NCBI GenBank assembly: GCA_016706545.1
Contig: JADJJK010000002.1
Coordinates: forward strand, 162,501 to 226,500
DNA from: Myxococcales bacterium
GTDB lineage: Bacteria; Myxococcota_A; Polyangia; Haliangiales; Haliangiaceae
Length of the DNA stretch: 64,000 nt
Direction of reading: 5' to 3'
In this document: positions 9,843-20,589 of the stretch, piece by piece
Numbering within the stretch: position 1 is the first letter of the stretch
How the letters are laid out: every line of letters starts with the position of its first letter
Translations under genes and position numbers: made by a program
The notes under the pieces: model-generated
What the model saw: only the letters and a program-made list of their open reading frames with translations
Told to the model about the DNA's origin: nothing
The model's database searches: none

Positions 9843-12020
9843 TCAAGGCTGCAGGCGAACCGTGGCGACGATGGCCGCCAGCTCCGCGGCGCCCTCGTCG
9901 ACCAGGCTCTGCGGCGCGTACAGCGTGCCGACGATCCAGCCCTCTTCGGTGGGCCGCACAAACGACACGGCGCGGAAGTGCTGCGTCCCGGCGAAAGGAT
10001 CCGAGGCAGACAGCGCGAGCTCGCGTGAGTACCAGCCCGCGGGCAAGGCGAGCTGACTCGGCGCGGAGGTGCCGACCGTGTCGAGCTCTCGCGCGCGTGC
10101 GCGCGCCGGTTCGCCGGCGTGCCATTGCGCCAGGGCCTCGGACGGCGCTGGCCTGACGCGGCCCGGCGCACCGGGCGCGGCGCGGGCGGCCGGCTCGAAG
10201 CGAGCCGTCAGGACCACGAAGAAATCTGGATCTACCAGCTCGCCTTCGACCAGTTGCCACCGCCCGGGCACCTCGACTTCCAGCTCACCTAGCTGGACGA
10301 GCTTGGGGGCGCCAGACAACGCCGAGTCGACGAAGGTCAGCCGCGCCGCGCCCCACGCTCCCCACGCCAGCAGGCCGACGAACGCCGCCACCAGCAGCCC
10401 GGCCGACGGCCCGAGGGCCCGCCCGAGCCGATGGCGAGGAGTCAACGCCTGGCCGAGCGCGACTCCGCACAGCAGCCCCGCGCCGTGGGCCCATTGATCG
10501 ATGCCGGGCACCAGCGCGCCGATGGCGAAGGTGGCCGCCACCACGAGGAGCATGGAGCCGAGCAGCCCGCTGCGTCGCGCGTACGCCAGGCGCTGACGGT
10601 TCATCGCCAGCTCGGTGAGCAGGGCGCCCAGGAGGCCCAGGATCGCCCCCGAGGCGCCGGCGGCGACGCCTGGGGGTCCTCCCAGGTGACTGGCGAGCGA
10701 GCCAGCCAGGCCGCAGCCGGCGAACAGCGCCGCGGTGCGGAGCGTGCCAAAGACCCCCTCGGCCAGCCGACCTATCACCCACAGCGACAGGACGTTCACC
10801 GCCAGGTGGGTGGCGCCGACATGAAGCAGCACCGCGGTGGCGAGCCGCCACCACTGCCCTTCCGACACCAGGCCCTGGACGAGCGCGCCGGCGCGCACCA
10901 GCATCGCGATGTCCGTGGAGGAGCCGACCAGCGCGATACCGCCCGCCACCGCCAGGCACGCGCCGCAGGCGATCCAGGTGAACCAAGGGCGAGGGATGGG
11001 ACGAAAAACTGGCACCGGGAGCGCGGCCACGTGATCCGCCAGGCTGGCGGCTCGCGGCGAGACCTCCACGGGTGGCTCGCTGTCCAGCTCCGCCAGCGCG
11101 GTCTCCGCCATCCGCCGCCGCCTGCCTCGAGCCGCCACGGCGGACTGCCGGAGTTCCTGGGTCGCCAGCGCGCGGTCGCCAGCGCGCCCTGCGGCGACGC
11201 CCAGCCAGTAGCGGCGCGCCGAGCGCGTCATGAAGCTCGAGTGTTCGCGCTTGGTCAACGTTGCCACCGCGTCCACGCGACCGCAGTAGGCGAGGTAGAT
11301 CATCCGCGCGCGGTGCAAAAGCGGCGCCGCCGCAGCGCGGGCGCCGAGTTCGGCCTCCAGCGCCTCGAGCATCCCGCCGGCCCGCTCCAGCTCGCCGACC
11401 CGCCCGTATGCGCCCATCAGCTCCACCCACAGCGAGGGGGAGATGTCGTGGAGCGGCACTCGGGGCGGCGAATCGGCCGCGGTCGCGGGCTCGAACAACG
11501 TGGCTTCGACGTGCGTGAGCGCGTCGCGCCAGCGACACGCGGTCAGGTAGATCATCGCGATGTGTTCGTTGAGCATGCGCCTCGCCCCGGGCGGAGAGCC
11601 GTCGCGTAGCCGCACCAGCGCCTGCACGGCCTCATCGGATTGACCGGCCTGGATGCGCGAGAAGGCCGCGGCGAGGTGCTTCTCTTCGCGTACCCCAGTC
11701 GCGGGCTGCAAGACCTCCGCGAGCTCGTAGCACACGCGAGCAAGCCCCCAGCGCTCCCAGGTGTTGGCCTGCCGCGCCAGGCGCCGCGCCGCGGGCCCCA
11801 GCACCAGGAGGCAGACCCCGGCGCCAAGGCCAATGGCCCCCGCGATCGAGAGCACCGGATCTTCTTGCCCCCGCCCCACCAGGCCCAGCCCGCTGGCCGC
11901 CGCCGCGGCGATCATCATCCAGGGGAAGATCGAGCTCGGGTACGCGCGCCGCGTGAGCAGGTGATAGCCCCAGTACCCACCGGACAGGAGCACCCAGATG
12001 AGCGCGGCTTCGTAGAGCAT
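9843..12020 (-). CDS. Rhomboid-family intramembrane serine protease with TPR-like N-terminal half
   Basis: The ATG at 12020 gives 725 residues. Three or four N-terminal membrane segments precede an alpha-helical, TPR-like region of about 270 residues. The rhomboid core follows: HVGATHLAVNVLSLWVIG (His/Asn of the oxyanion region), GASGAILGLLGALLTELAM with the catalytic Ser, and the His in QWAHGAGLLCGVALG. A periplasmic C-terminal domain of about 170 residues ends the protein. In the raw sequence this frame joins accA without a stop; I treat that as a frameshift and place the start 20 bases after the restored accA stop. Likely role: membrane proteolysis; substrate unknown. Confidence 0.7.
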   Translation of the reverse strand: MLYEAALIWVLLSGGYWGYHLLTRRAYPSSIFPWMMIAAAAASGLGLVGRGQEDPVLSIAGAIGLGAGVCLLVLGPAARRLARQANTWERWGLARVCYELAEVLQPATGVREEKHLAAAFSRIQAGQSDEAVQALVRLRDGSPPGARRMLNEHIAMIYLTACRWRDALTHVEATLFEPATAADSPPRVPLHDISPSLWVELMGAYGRVGELERAGGMLEALEAELGARAAAAPLLHRARMIYLAYCGRVDAVATLTKREHSSFMTRSARRYWLGVAAGRAGDRALATQELRQSAVAARGRRRRMAETALAELDSEPPVEVSPRAASLADHVAALPVPVFRPIPRPWFTWIACGACLAVAGGIALVGSSTDIAMLVRAGALVQGLVSEGQWWRLATAVLLHVGATHLAVNVLSLWVIGRLAEGVFGTLRTAALFAGCGLAGSLASHLGGPPGVAAGASGAILGLLGALLTELAMNRQRLAYARRSGLLGSMLLVVAATFAIGALVPGIDQWAHGAGLLCGVALGQALTPRHRLGRALGPSAGLLVAAFVGLLAWGAWGAARLTFVDSALSGAPKLVQLGELEVEVPGRWQLVEGELVDPDFFVVLTARFEPAARAAPGAPGRVRPAPSEALAQWHAGEPARARARELDTVGTSAPSQLALPAGWYSRELALSASDPFAGTQHFRAVSFVRPTEEGWIVGTLYAPQSLVDEGAAELAAIVATVRLQP

Positions 12021-12040
12021 CGAGATGCGATCGACGCGCC

Positions 12041-13027
<987 letters not shown>

Positions 13028-13031
<4 letters not shown>

Positions 13032-13987
13032 GGCACGTCGGACCCTGTGAGGTACCGCTCCAGCTCGCGTTGGTCAACCGCATCCGGCTGCGGGAACCAC
13101 GACACGTCCGCATCACTTCGGTACCAGGAGACCTGACGTCTAGCATAACGCCTTGAATTCCTTTTGATGTAGTCGATCGCCTGCGACAGCTCCAGCGCGC
13201 CGCTGAGGTGCTGGTGGAGTTCGGCATACCCGATGGCCTCCTGCGAACGCATCGGCGGAACAAAGCCCTGGCTCCGCAACCGGGCGACCTCGTCCAGGAG
13301 GCCACGCGCCATCATCTCATCGACCCGGGCCTCGATCCGGCGGTACAGCGCCTCGCGCTCGGGCGCCAGGCCGATCTTGCGCGCGGCGTAGCGCGGGGGC
13401 GCGGTCCGGTGGTCATGGCGAGCCTGATGGACGCTCATCTGCACGCCAGTATCGAGGTACACCTCGAGCGCGCGGGTGATGCGCTTCTCGTCGTTGCGAT
13501 CGATCTTCGCGGCGATCACGGGGTCGACTTCGGTCAGCCAGCGGTGCAAGTGCGCCACGCCCTGGGCGCGCGCGATCGCCGACAGCTCGGCCCGACGCTG
13601 GGGGTTGGCGCCCGGCCCCTCGAACAGGCCCAGGAGCAACGTCCGGATGTAGAGCCCGGTGCCGCCACAGACGATGACCGGACGGCCCCGCTGCCAGGCA
13701 TCGGCGATCGCGGCGTCGGCGAGCTCGACGAAGCGCGCCGCGGTCATCTCCTGGTCCGGGCGAGCGACATCGATCAGGTGATGGCGAACCGAGGCTCGCT
13801 CGTCGGCGGTGGCCTTGCCGGTGCCGATGTCCATGCCCACGTACACCTGCTGCGAATCGCACGACACCACCTCCGCGCCCACCCGCCGCGCCAGCGACAG
13901 CGCGAGCTGGGTCTTGCCGGAGGCGGTCGGCCCCACGACCACCACCAGGCGCGCGGGCGCGACGCTGCTGAGCGTGGCGCTGGTCAT
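13028..13987 (-). CDS. miaA: tRNA dimethylallyltransferase MiaA
   Basis: It prenylates N6 of A37 in tRNAs reading UNN codons. The 319-residue protein has the P-loop VVVGPTASGKTQLALSLAR, the DSQQVYVGMDIGTGKAT motif, HHLIDV, the GGTGLYIRTLLLGLF segment and the C-terminal tRNA-binding part (AIGYAELHQHL, YARRQVSWYR). The ATG at 13987 overlaps the restored mutL stop (ATGA), the usual mutL-miaA arrangement. In the uncorrected sequence the frame is continuous with mutL, which gives a false 1089-residue fusion. Confidence 0.93.
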
Positions 13988-16297
13988 CGGCCAAACCGCC
14001 TCGCGATCTCGTCGAGCGAGAGCCGGAGCAGGACCGGCCTGCCGTGGGGGCAGTGCGCGGCGAAAATCCACCGAGTCGAGGGCGCGCAGCAAGGACTCCA
14101 CCTCGCTGCCCAGGAGGCGGTCCCCCGCGCGGACCGCGCAGTGGCAGGCGATGGTGGAGAGCAGGTTCTCGAGCCGGCTCTCCACCGCGCGCGACACGCC
14201 GGCGTCCACCCAGTCGTCGAGCAGCTCGCGCAGCACCTGCGCAGGATCGGCGCCGCGCAGCCCCGCGGGGACCGCCTTGATGGCGACGGCGGCCTTGCCG
14301 AAGGGCTCGATCTCGTAGCCGAGCTGCCCCCACAGCGAGGACACCTCCTCGACCACCGCGGCGTGCGCCGGCGACACCTCCACGGTGGTGGGGAACAGCA
14401 GCCGCTGGGTGGCCACGCCCTCGCGCCGCTGCCGCCGCTGCATCAGCTTCTGGTACTCCACGCGCTCGTGCGCGGCGTGCTGATCGATGAGCACCAGCTC
14501 GCCGGCGGCCTCGCAGACCAGATACGTGAGCTGGAGTTGCCCCAGAAACCGCAGCGACGCGAAGAACCCCGGGGCCGACGCGACGGCCGCTGAGACGTCC
14601 GTCGCGACAGACGACACGACAGACGACGCGACAGACGACACGACAGACGACGCGACGCCCGACACGACCTCCGACGCGACGCCCGCCGCGCTCGCTGCGG
14701 TGTCCTCGGCCGGGGCCAAAGCCGGGCCCCCGGCCCTCGCCGCCGACTCGCGCTCCCGCGCTGCGACGTCGAGCTCCGCCAGCTCGCCGGCAAGCGCACC
14801 GTAGAGCTCTCGCGGTGAACCGAGCCGGTCGGAGATCTCGGCCGGCGCAGCGACGGCGCGTGACGATGGCGGACGCGCAGCGGACGAGCCGACGCGACCG
14901 AGATCGTCGACGTCGTCGAGCTTGTCGACCGTGTCGACCGTGTCCGGGCCACCGGAGCGGTCAAAGAGGGCCAAGCGATCGGCGCCCTGCGCGGACGTCT
15001 CGGGCGCCTGCCGCTGCTCGACCGCGCGGACCGCCGCGTTCCAGCGCACGGGCCCTTCGGCGGCCCGGCTGGCCTGGCGCGGCTCGGCCCGGTCAAAGCG
15101 GAGCTGCGGCGAGCTCCCTCGCTCGAGGTGAGCCGCGTAGCGATGGGCGAGCGCGCTCGCCAGCGCAGGCCCTTGCTGTTCCGGCTCCGCCCCAAGCGCC
15201 CTCGCCGGAGCGCTGGTGCGCACCGTCATGCGCAGCGTCGCCGCCTCGGGAGACTCCCGTAGCCATGGCGCGCTCGCGACCCCAGCGCGCACCACGTGCC
15301 GCACCGCCGCCGCTGCCGCGCCGGCGTCCGCGAAGCGCACCTCCGCCTTCTGCGGATGCACGTTGAAGTCCACCTGCCCCGCTGGCGGATCCAGCATGAC
15401 GATCGCCACCGGATAGCGCCCCCGCCCTACCAGCTCCCCGTAGCCCATGGCCACCGCGTGCAAGAGCCCGCGATCGCGCACCGCACGGCGGCCGACGAAG
15501 AGCTGGACGCCACGAGCGGTGGTCTGCGCCAGCTCCGGCGCGGCCAGGAGCGCCTCCACCTTGAAGCCCTGCTCCTGGCCGACCACGCGGTGCAGCCGCT
15601 GGCCAAGGCGCGCGCCCACCAGGGCCAGCGCCCGGCTGTGCCCGTCGCGATCCGGCGGCACGTCGATGACCGAACGGCCGTTGTGGCGCAGCCGAAAATG
15701 CACCGCCGGATGCGCCATGGCGAGCCGGGTGACCGCCTCGGTGACGTGGCTCGCCTCGGTGGGCTCGCCCTTTAGGAACTTGAGCCGCGCCGGCACGTTG
15801 CCAAACAGCTCCGAGACCTCGACGGTGGTCCCCACCGCTGCGCCGACCTCGGTGACCAAGACGACGCGGCCGTGCTCCACCACCACCCGGGTCGCCGCCA
15901 GATCTGCCGCGCGGCGCGTGGTCAACACGGTCCGGCTGACGCTGGAGATGGAAGACATGGCCTCCCCGCGAAAGCCCATGGTGGCCAGATCATCGAGATC
16001 TGCGAGCGCGCGGATCTTGGACGTGGCGTGCCTGGCAAAGCAGCGCTGGGCGTCCGCGGAAGACATGCCAGAGCCGTCATCGGTGACGCGGATCCGGACC
16101 TTGCCCCCGGCCTCGCACTCCACCGTGATCGTGGCCGCGCCCGCGTCCAGGGCGTTGTCCAGGAGCTCCTTGACCACCGACGCCGGCCGCTCCACCACCT
16201 CGCCAGCGGCGATCTGATTGATGACGTCGTCGGGCAGCATCTCCACGACGCCGGGGCCGGCAACTCCGCCGCCGGCCGCTATGAGAGACGGCTCCAT
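13984..16297 (-). CDS. mutL: DNA mismatch repair protein MutL, frameshift near C-terminus
   Basis: The N-terminal GHKL ATPase is intact: INQIAAGEVVERPASVVKEL, LDAGA, DDGSGM and GFRGEAMSSI. A long low-complexity linker follows, including a 12-base-unit minisatellite. The C-terminal domain carries LIDQHAAHERVEYQKL; the DQHA(x)2E(x)4E endonuclease motif has Gln where the second Glu is expected. The frame then breaks. Removing one base from the AAAA run at 14063-14066 restores DFAAHCPHGRPVLLRLSLDE and the ending ARRFGR, then TGA at 13984, including the CPHGRP zinc motif. The corrected length is about 770 residues. It is first gene of the mutL-miaA-accA operon and divergent from the SDR gene. Confidence 0.88.
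14604..14687. repeat. 12-bp minisatellite in the MutL linker
   Basis: Seven 12-base units alternate GCGACAGACGAC and ACGACAGACGAC and degenerate toward the right end. On the mutL strand they encode a Ser/Val-rich linker (VVSSVASS-type repeats) between the ATPase and dimerisation domains. The period is a multiple of three, so slippage keeps the frame. Confidence 0.85.
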
Positions 16298-16426
16298 GCA
16301 CCTGGCCTAGCACAAAGCTCCGACATGGGGGCGCACGCTGGGGGCGCGCGGTGCCCCGGCCCAGGCGGGCGGCGCGCCGCGGCACGACCAAGCGGCGCCA
16401 GGCGGCGCGGCAACAGCTCCGATACA

Positions 16427-16453
16427 TTGCCTCGCGCGCGCACCTTCTATAAG
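16427..16453 (+). promoter_or_regulatory. Candidate sigma-70 promoter, probably leaderless
   Basis: TTGCCT (16427-16432) and TATAAG (16448-16453) are separated by 15 bases. The -10 box ends 8 bases before the ATG of the SDR gene, so transcription would begin at or next to the start codon, and there is no Shine-Dalgarno sequence. Spacing is shorter than optimal, so this is tentative. Confidence 0.4.
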
Positions 16454-16461
16454 GTCGGACC

Positions 16462-17484
16462 ATGACCAGTCCGGCGAAGCAAAACGGCCGCGCGATCGCC
16501 GTCACCGGAGCCTGCACATATCTCGGCTCGGAGCTGCTGCGTCGCCTGGCGGAGCAGCGCCGCTTTGATCGCATCCTGGCGCTCGATATCCGGGATCCCG
16601 CCACGTTCGCCTCGGGCCTGCCGCGCGGCCGGATCCAGTGGGTGAAGCTCGACCTGACCCAGCCCACCATCGACAGTGAGCTGGCCACGCTGTTCGAGCG
16701 CGAGCGCGTGGACACGCTGGTCCACGCGGCCTTCCTCTCACACCCCACCCACGCCACCGAGTGGGCGCATGAGCTAGAGGACGTCGGCACGATGCACGTG
16801 CTCAACGCCTGCGCCGCGGTGCCGCCGCGGCGCATCGTCATGGTGTCGACCACGCTGGTCTATGGCGCTCACGCCAAGAACCCGAACTTTCTCACCGAGC
16901 GCGCCGAGCTGCGCGGACATCCTGACTCCCGCTTCGTCAACGACAAGGTCCGCGCCGAACAGCAGCTCCTGCGGTTTGGCGCAGAGCACCCGGCCACGCA
17001 GGTGTGTTCGCTGCGCTTTGCCCCGGTGCTCGGCCCCACGGCCGACAACCTCTACACGCGGTTTCTTCGCCGCTCGTTGGCGCCGGTGATGCTGGGCCAC
17101 GATCCGGTCATGCAGTTCGTGCATGAGATCGACGCGGCGTGGGCGCTCTGGCAAGCCACGCTATCGGAGTGCCGCGGGCCGTTCAACATCGTCGGCAAGG
17201 GCGTCTTGCCATACACCACCGTCCTGGCCATGCTCGGCCGCGTGCCGGTGCCGATGCCGCTGCCGATGGCGCGGCACTTCATCAAGGCGCTGTGGGCGAC
17301 TCAGCTCGTGGGCTTGCCGCCGAGCTTTCTGGATTTCCTGCTGTACCCCTGCGTGGCTGATGGCAGCCGTGCCGTCACTGACCTGGCGTACGCCCCCCGC
17401 TTCAACATCCAGCGCACCATCCTGGATTTTCTCGGTGTGCCGCCCGAAGACGGAGCCATCGACGTGGCCTCCGCGCACGGGTAG
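16462..17484 (+). CDS. NAD(P)-dependent epimerase/dehydratase of the extended SDR family
   Basis: A 340-residue protein with an N-terminal Rossmann fold. The nucleotide loop is TGACTYLGSELLRRL, a variant of GxxGxxG in which Tyr precedes the last Gly. LDIRD ends the second strand, and VHAAFLSHPT and VMVSTTLVYGAH follow. The Tyr of VYGAH lacks the usual YxxxK pattern with Lys four residues on (sequence is YGAHAKNP), so catalysis may be altered. It sits 21 bases before an acyltransferase gene. I recall a similar SDR-acyltransferase pair in mycobacteria (Rv0501-Rv0502), which would suggest lipid or cell-envelope work; this is inference. Confidence 0.75.
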   Translation: MTSPAKQNGRAIAVTGACTYLGSELLRRLAEQRRFDRILALDIRDPATFASGLPRGRIQWVKLDLTQPTIDSELATLFERERVDTLVHAAFLSHPTHATEWAHELEDVGTMHVLNACAAVPPRRIVMVSTTLVYGAHAKNPNFLTERAELRGHPDSRFVNDKVRAEQQLLRFGAEHPATQVCSLRFAPVLGPTADNLYTRFLRRSLAPVMLGHDPVMQFVHEIDAAWALWQATLSECRGPFNIVGKGVLPYTTVLAMLGRVPVPMPLPMARHFIKALWATQLVGLPPSFLDFLLYPCVADGSRAVTDLAYAPRFNIQRTILDFLGVPPEDGAIDVASAHG

Positions 17485-17505
17485 AACGGGCAGAGAGGAA
17501 GACGC

Positions 17506-18756
17506 ATGTCCGACCAGGACCCCACGATGCCGGCCGACCCGGCCGACCAGCGAGTTGACGAGCCGTCAGGCGACGAGCCAAGCCCGTCACGCCAGGCAAG
17601 CGCCGCGGCGCATGTGGGACGCGACGCGGACGACGCCGACGACGCCGACGACGCCGACTTCGACGAATACGGAGACAGCGGCGTCGGCGCGCCGGATGCC
17701 ACGACCTGGGCCCGCGATGCGCGAGGCGATCTGCAGTTTCTCGAAGACGAGGTGTATCTCGGGGAGGAGGCCGTGGTGCCGCCTGGCGAGTACGCCGCGG
17801 TGCCCTCGTCGATGCCCGGCGAGGCCGACGGCGCCGAGTTCGCGGAGCTCGAGCGGCGCATTGACGCTGACCGCACGCCGATGTTCCCGGTGGACCTGCG
17901 TCGCCACCTGCCGCTCGAGGCGCTCTGGCGCCGCTGGCGCGCGCTCGCGATGTGGGGGCGGTCTGACGTCGTCGACGATTTCGGCCGAGATCCCAAGGCC
18001 ACCGCGCGCTGGGAGTGGCTGCTCGAGTTCCTGTACTCGAAGTGGTTTCGCGTGGAGTGCCAGGGCGTCGACCACGTGCCAGCCAAGGGTCGCGCAGTCC
18101 TGGTGGCAAACCACGCCGGCACGCTGCCCTACGACAGCTTGATGCTGGTGCATGCGGTTCGCAGAGATCACCGAGCGCGCCGCGACGTGCGCCCGCTGGT
18201 CGAAGATCCGGTGTTTCACTTGCCGTTTCTTGGCCCGATCATGAACCGCATTGGCGGCGTCCGCGCAGATCCGGACAACGCGGAGCGCCTGCTCCTGCGC
18301 GACGAGCTCGTGGCGGTGTTTCCCGAGGGGGAAAAGGGCATGGGCAAGCTGTGGCGAGATCGCTATCGCCTGCAGCGCTTCGGGCGCGGTGGCTTCGTAC
18401 GCCTGGCGCTCCGCACGGGCGCGCCGATCATCCCCGTCGCCATCGTCGGAGCCGAAGAGGCCGCGCCGATGGTCGGCAAGATCACCTGGTTTGCCAAGAG
18501 CGTGGGCATCCCATGGGTGCCGCTGACCGCCACCTTCCCCTGGCTTGGGCCAGCCGGCCTCTTGCCGCTGCCCAGCAAGTGGCGCATCCGCTTTGGCGCG
18601 CCCATCGATGTCGCCGCGCGTTACGGGCGCGCGGCCGCTGATGACCGGCTGCTCGTCAACCGGGTCGCGGACGAGATCCGGACCGGCATCCAGACCTCCA
18701 TCAACGAGCTGCTGGGCACCCGGCGGTCGCCCATCCTGCCGGCGTTCTTCGGCTAG
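17506..18756 (+). CDS. PlsC-like lysophospholipid acyltransferase with acidic N-terminal extension
   Basis: A 416-residue protein. The first 130 residues are acidic and low complexity (runs of Asp/Ala). The acyltransferase domain starts near residue 180 with VPAKGRAVLVANHAGTLPYD; His203 and Asp210 are six residues apart rather than the canonical four. Glycerolipid-binding FPEGEKGMGKLW and IIPVAIVGAEEA follow. The expected reaction is acyl transfer to a lysophospholipid or related acceptor at the membrane. It is transcribed with the SDR upstream. Confidence 0.78.
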   Translation: MSDQDPTMPADPADQRVDEPSGDEPSPSRQASAAAHVGRDADDADDADDADFDEYGDSGVGAPDATTWARDARGDLQFLEDEVYLGEEAVVPPGEYAAVPSSMPGEADGAEFAELERRIDADRTPMFPVDLRRHLPLEALWRRWRALAMWGRSDVVDDFGRDPKATARWEWLLEFLYSKWFRVECQGVDHVPAKGRAVLVANHAGTLPYDSLMLVHAVRRDHRARRDVRPLVEDPVFHLPFLGPIMNRIGGVRADPDNAERLLLRDELVAVFPEGEKGMGKLWRDRYRLQRFGRGGFVRLALRTGAPIIPVAIVGAEEAAPMVGKITWFAKSVGIPWVPLTATFPWLGPAGLLPLPSKWRIRFGAPIDVAARYGRAAADDRLLVNRVADEIRTGIQTSINELLGTRRSPILPAFFG

Positions 18757-18808
18757 ACCGCGCTGGGCAGGCACCTAACCCGGCACGACGACACGAGGTT
18801 GGGACCGG

Positions 18809-19546
18809 GTGAAAGATGCGGCAACCAAAGATCGCCCATGCTACCGTCAGCGCGAAGTGGCGAGTCACGAGGCAACCGCTGTCGAGAGCTTGCTCGAGCG
18901 CGCTCGAGAGCTGCTCACCGAGGACGGAGCGCTCGCCGCCGCCAACGCCATCGTCAACCAGGCGCTGACCTTGCGCCCCGACAGCGCGACGGCGTGGATC
19001 GTGAAATGCCAGATCGCCTCCGCGCAGGGCGACGATTTCTCCGCCTTGGCCGCCATCGAGATGGCAGTCAGCCGCACTCCGCACCGCGCCGAGGCCCTGT
19101 ACTGGCGCGGCGCCGTGCTCGGCGATCTGGGGCGCAACCGCGAGGCGGTGCGTGCGCTCGATCGAGCCTTCGCCGCGGTCACCACCGACGATGGCTGGCT
19201 GCTGGATGACCTGTACTACGAGAAGGCGTGCGTACTCGACGCGATGGATCTGCACGACCAGGCGCGGCGCACCCTGGAAGAGGGACTCGAGCGCTGCCCT
19301 TCGTCCTCTCTGCTGGCGCTGGCGCTGGACGAAGGACGCGCTTCACGCTCGCGTAGCCTGCTGGCGGAGATCCCCGGTGACAGCGGCGAGCAGCCTGACC
19401 GCAGCGGCGAGGGATCCGAGGGCGCCGAGGGATCCGACGACCTCGCCTCCACCGCGACGAGGATCCAGCCCGATGAGTCGTCCACCGCAGCCCTGGTCGG
19501 GCGTCGGCCCGCGCTCAAGGTCCTGCGCGGCGGGCTGCTGCCCTGA
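18809..19546 (+). CDS. TPR-repeat protein
   Basis: A 245-residue soluble protein with three or four tetratricopeptide units between residues 25 and 165 (AAANAIVNQALTLRPDSATAW; ALYWRGAVLGDLGRNREAVRAL; DDLYYEKACVLDAMDLHDQA). An acidic Gly/Ser-rich tail follows (GDSGEQPDRSGEG...), and the C-terminus is basic. A role in protein-protein interaction is likely; the partner is unknown. The GTG at 18809 was chosen; a second GTG at 18857 is also plausible. Confidence 0.6.
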   Translation: MKDAATKDRPCYRQREVASHEATAVESLLERARELLTEDGALAAANAIVNQALTLRPDSATAWIVKCQIASAQGDDFSALAAIEMAVSRTPHRAEALYWRGAVLGDLGRNREAVRALDRAFAAVTTDDGWLLDDLYYEKACVLDAMDLHDQARRTLEEGLERCPSSSLLALALDEGRASRSRSLLAEIPGDSGEQPDRSGEGSEGAEGSDDLASTATRIQPDESSTAALVGRRPALKVLRGGLLP

Positions 19547-19588
19547 CCTGCCGCGCCGCCGCCGCGCCTTGACGACGCGAAGCAGGCC

Positions 19589-20563
19589 TCACCGCGGGGG
19601 ACAGGCTTCGCCCTTTGCAACGGCGGAGGGGGCGGCCTCCGAGCTCTGCGGCGCGACCTCCGATTCCGTCGACGCCAACGGCGCGGCCACGTGACGCGGG
19701 ATACGGACGACGAACACCGCGCCCAGCTCACCGCGCGACTCGACGCCGATGCGGCCCTGATGCGCGCTCACCGCCAGCTTGCAGAAGTAGAGGCCCAGCC
19801 CGCGATTGGCTCGCGCCGAGGCGCGGCGGGCTTCGAGCTGATAGTAGCGGCCAAAGATCGCTTCCAGATCTCGCGCCGCCACCGGCGGTCCGTTGTTGCC
19901 GATGGCCAGCTCCAGGCCCTCGCCCACCCACGCCACCTGCGCGCAAACCCGCCCACCGCGCGGCGCGTAGCGCGCCGAGTTGTCGAGCAGGTTCTCGACC
20001 ACGCGGCCGATGAGGTCCACGTCGAGCCACACCTGGTCGTCGATGGCGCCGTCCACCGACAGCGTCAAGCCGCGCCGCTCGAACTGGCGCATGTGCCCGG
20101 CCAGGGCCCGGTCCACCAGCGCCCGGAACGTGGTCGCGGTTGGGCGCGCGTGCAGCATCCCATCTTCCAGCTCCTCGACGTCCAGGATCGTCGACACCAG
20201 CCCCAAGGTCTTGTCGAGCAGCGTCGTGACGTCGTCGAGGTATTCGCGCACCCGCCCGGCCTCCCCCAGCGTCCCAAGCTCTTCTTTGGCTAGCTGCACG
20301 TAGCCGTGCGCGGCGGTGAGCGGGTTGCGCAGATCATGGACCACGAGCTGCGCGAGCGCCCGCTTCTTGTCGATGAGCGCCTGGGCCGGGGTCTCTCGAG
20401 CGGCCCGAGGCACCAAGGCAGGCACCGAGGCGGACGCCGAGGCGGGCGCCGCCGGTGACGCGCCCTTTGACGAGAGCCCCGACGCCTCCCCCTGGGGGGT
20501 GTCATCAACATCCATGGGACTGACCGCTCTTCCGCTCTCTTCGTTTGGAACTCGTCGTTTCAT
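19589..20563 (-). CDS. Soluble sensor histidine kinase
   Basis: A 324-residue protein without membrane segments. HisKA: QLVVHDLRNPLTAAHGYVQLA with phospho-acceptor His76. HATPase: N-box VENLLDNSARYAPRGGRV, then AIGNNGPP (in place of DxGxG) and RGLGLYFCKLAVSAHQG. The first 60 residues are Ser/Ala/Pro-rich with no recognisable sensor domain, so input probably comes through a partner. No response regulator lies alongside. It follows the FHA-GGDEF gene on the same strand, 26 bases away, and may share its transcript. Confidence 0.8.
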   Translation of the reverse strand: MKRRVPNEESGRAVSPMDVDDTPQGEASGLSSKGASPAAPASASASVPALVPRAARETPAQALIDKKRALAQLVVHDLRNPLTAAHGYVQLAKEELGTLGEAGRVREYLDDVTTLLDKTLGLVSTILDVEELEDGMLHARPTATTFRALVDRALAGHMRQFERRGLTLSVDGAIDDQVWLDVDLIGRVVENLLDNSARYAPRGGRVCAQVAWVGEGLELAIGNNGPPVAARDLEAIFGRYYQLEARRASARANRGLGLYFCKLAVSAHQGRIGVESRGELGAVFVVRIPRHVAAPLASTESEVAPQSSEAAPSAVAKGEACPPR

Positions 20564-20589
20564 GGCCAGGGTCGCAAACGACCGGACCC

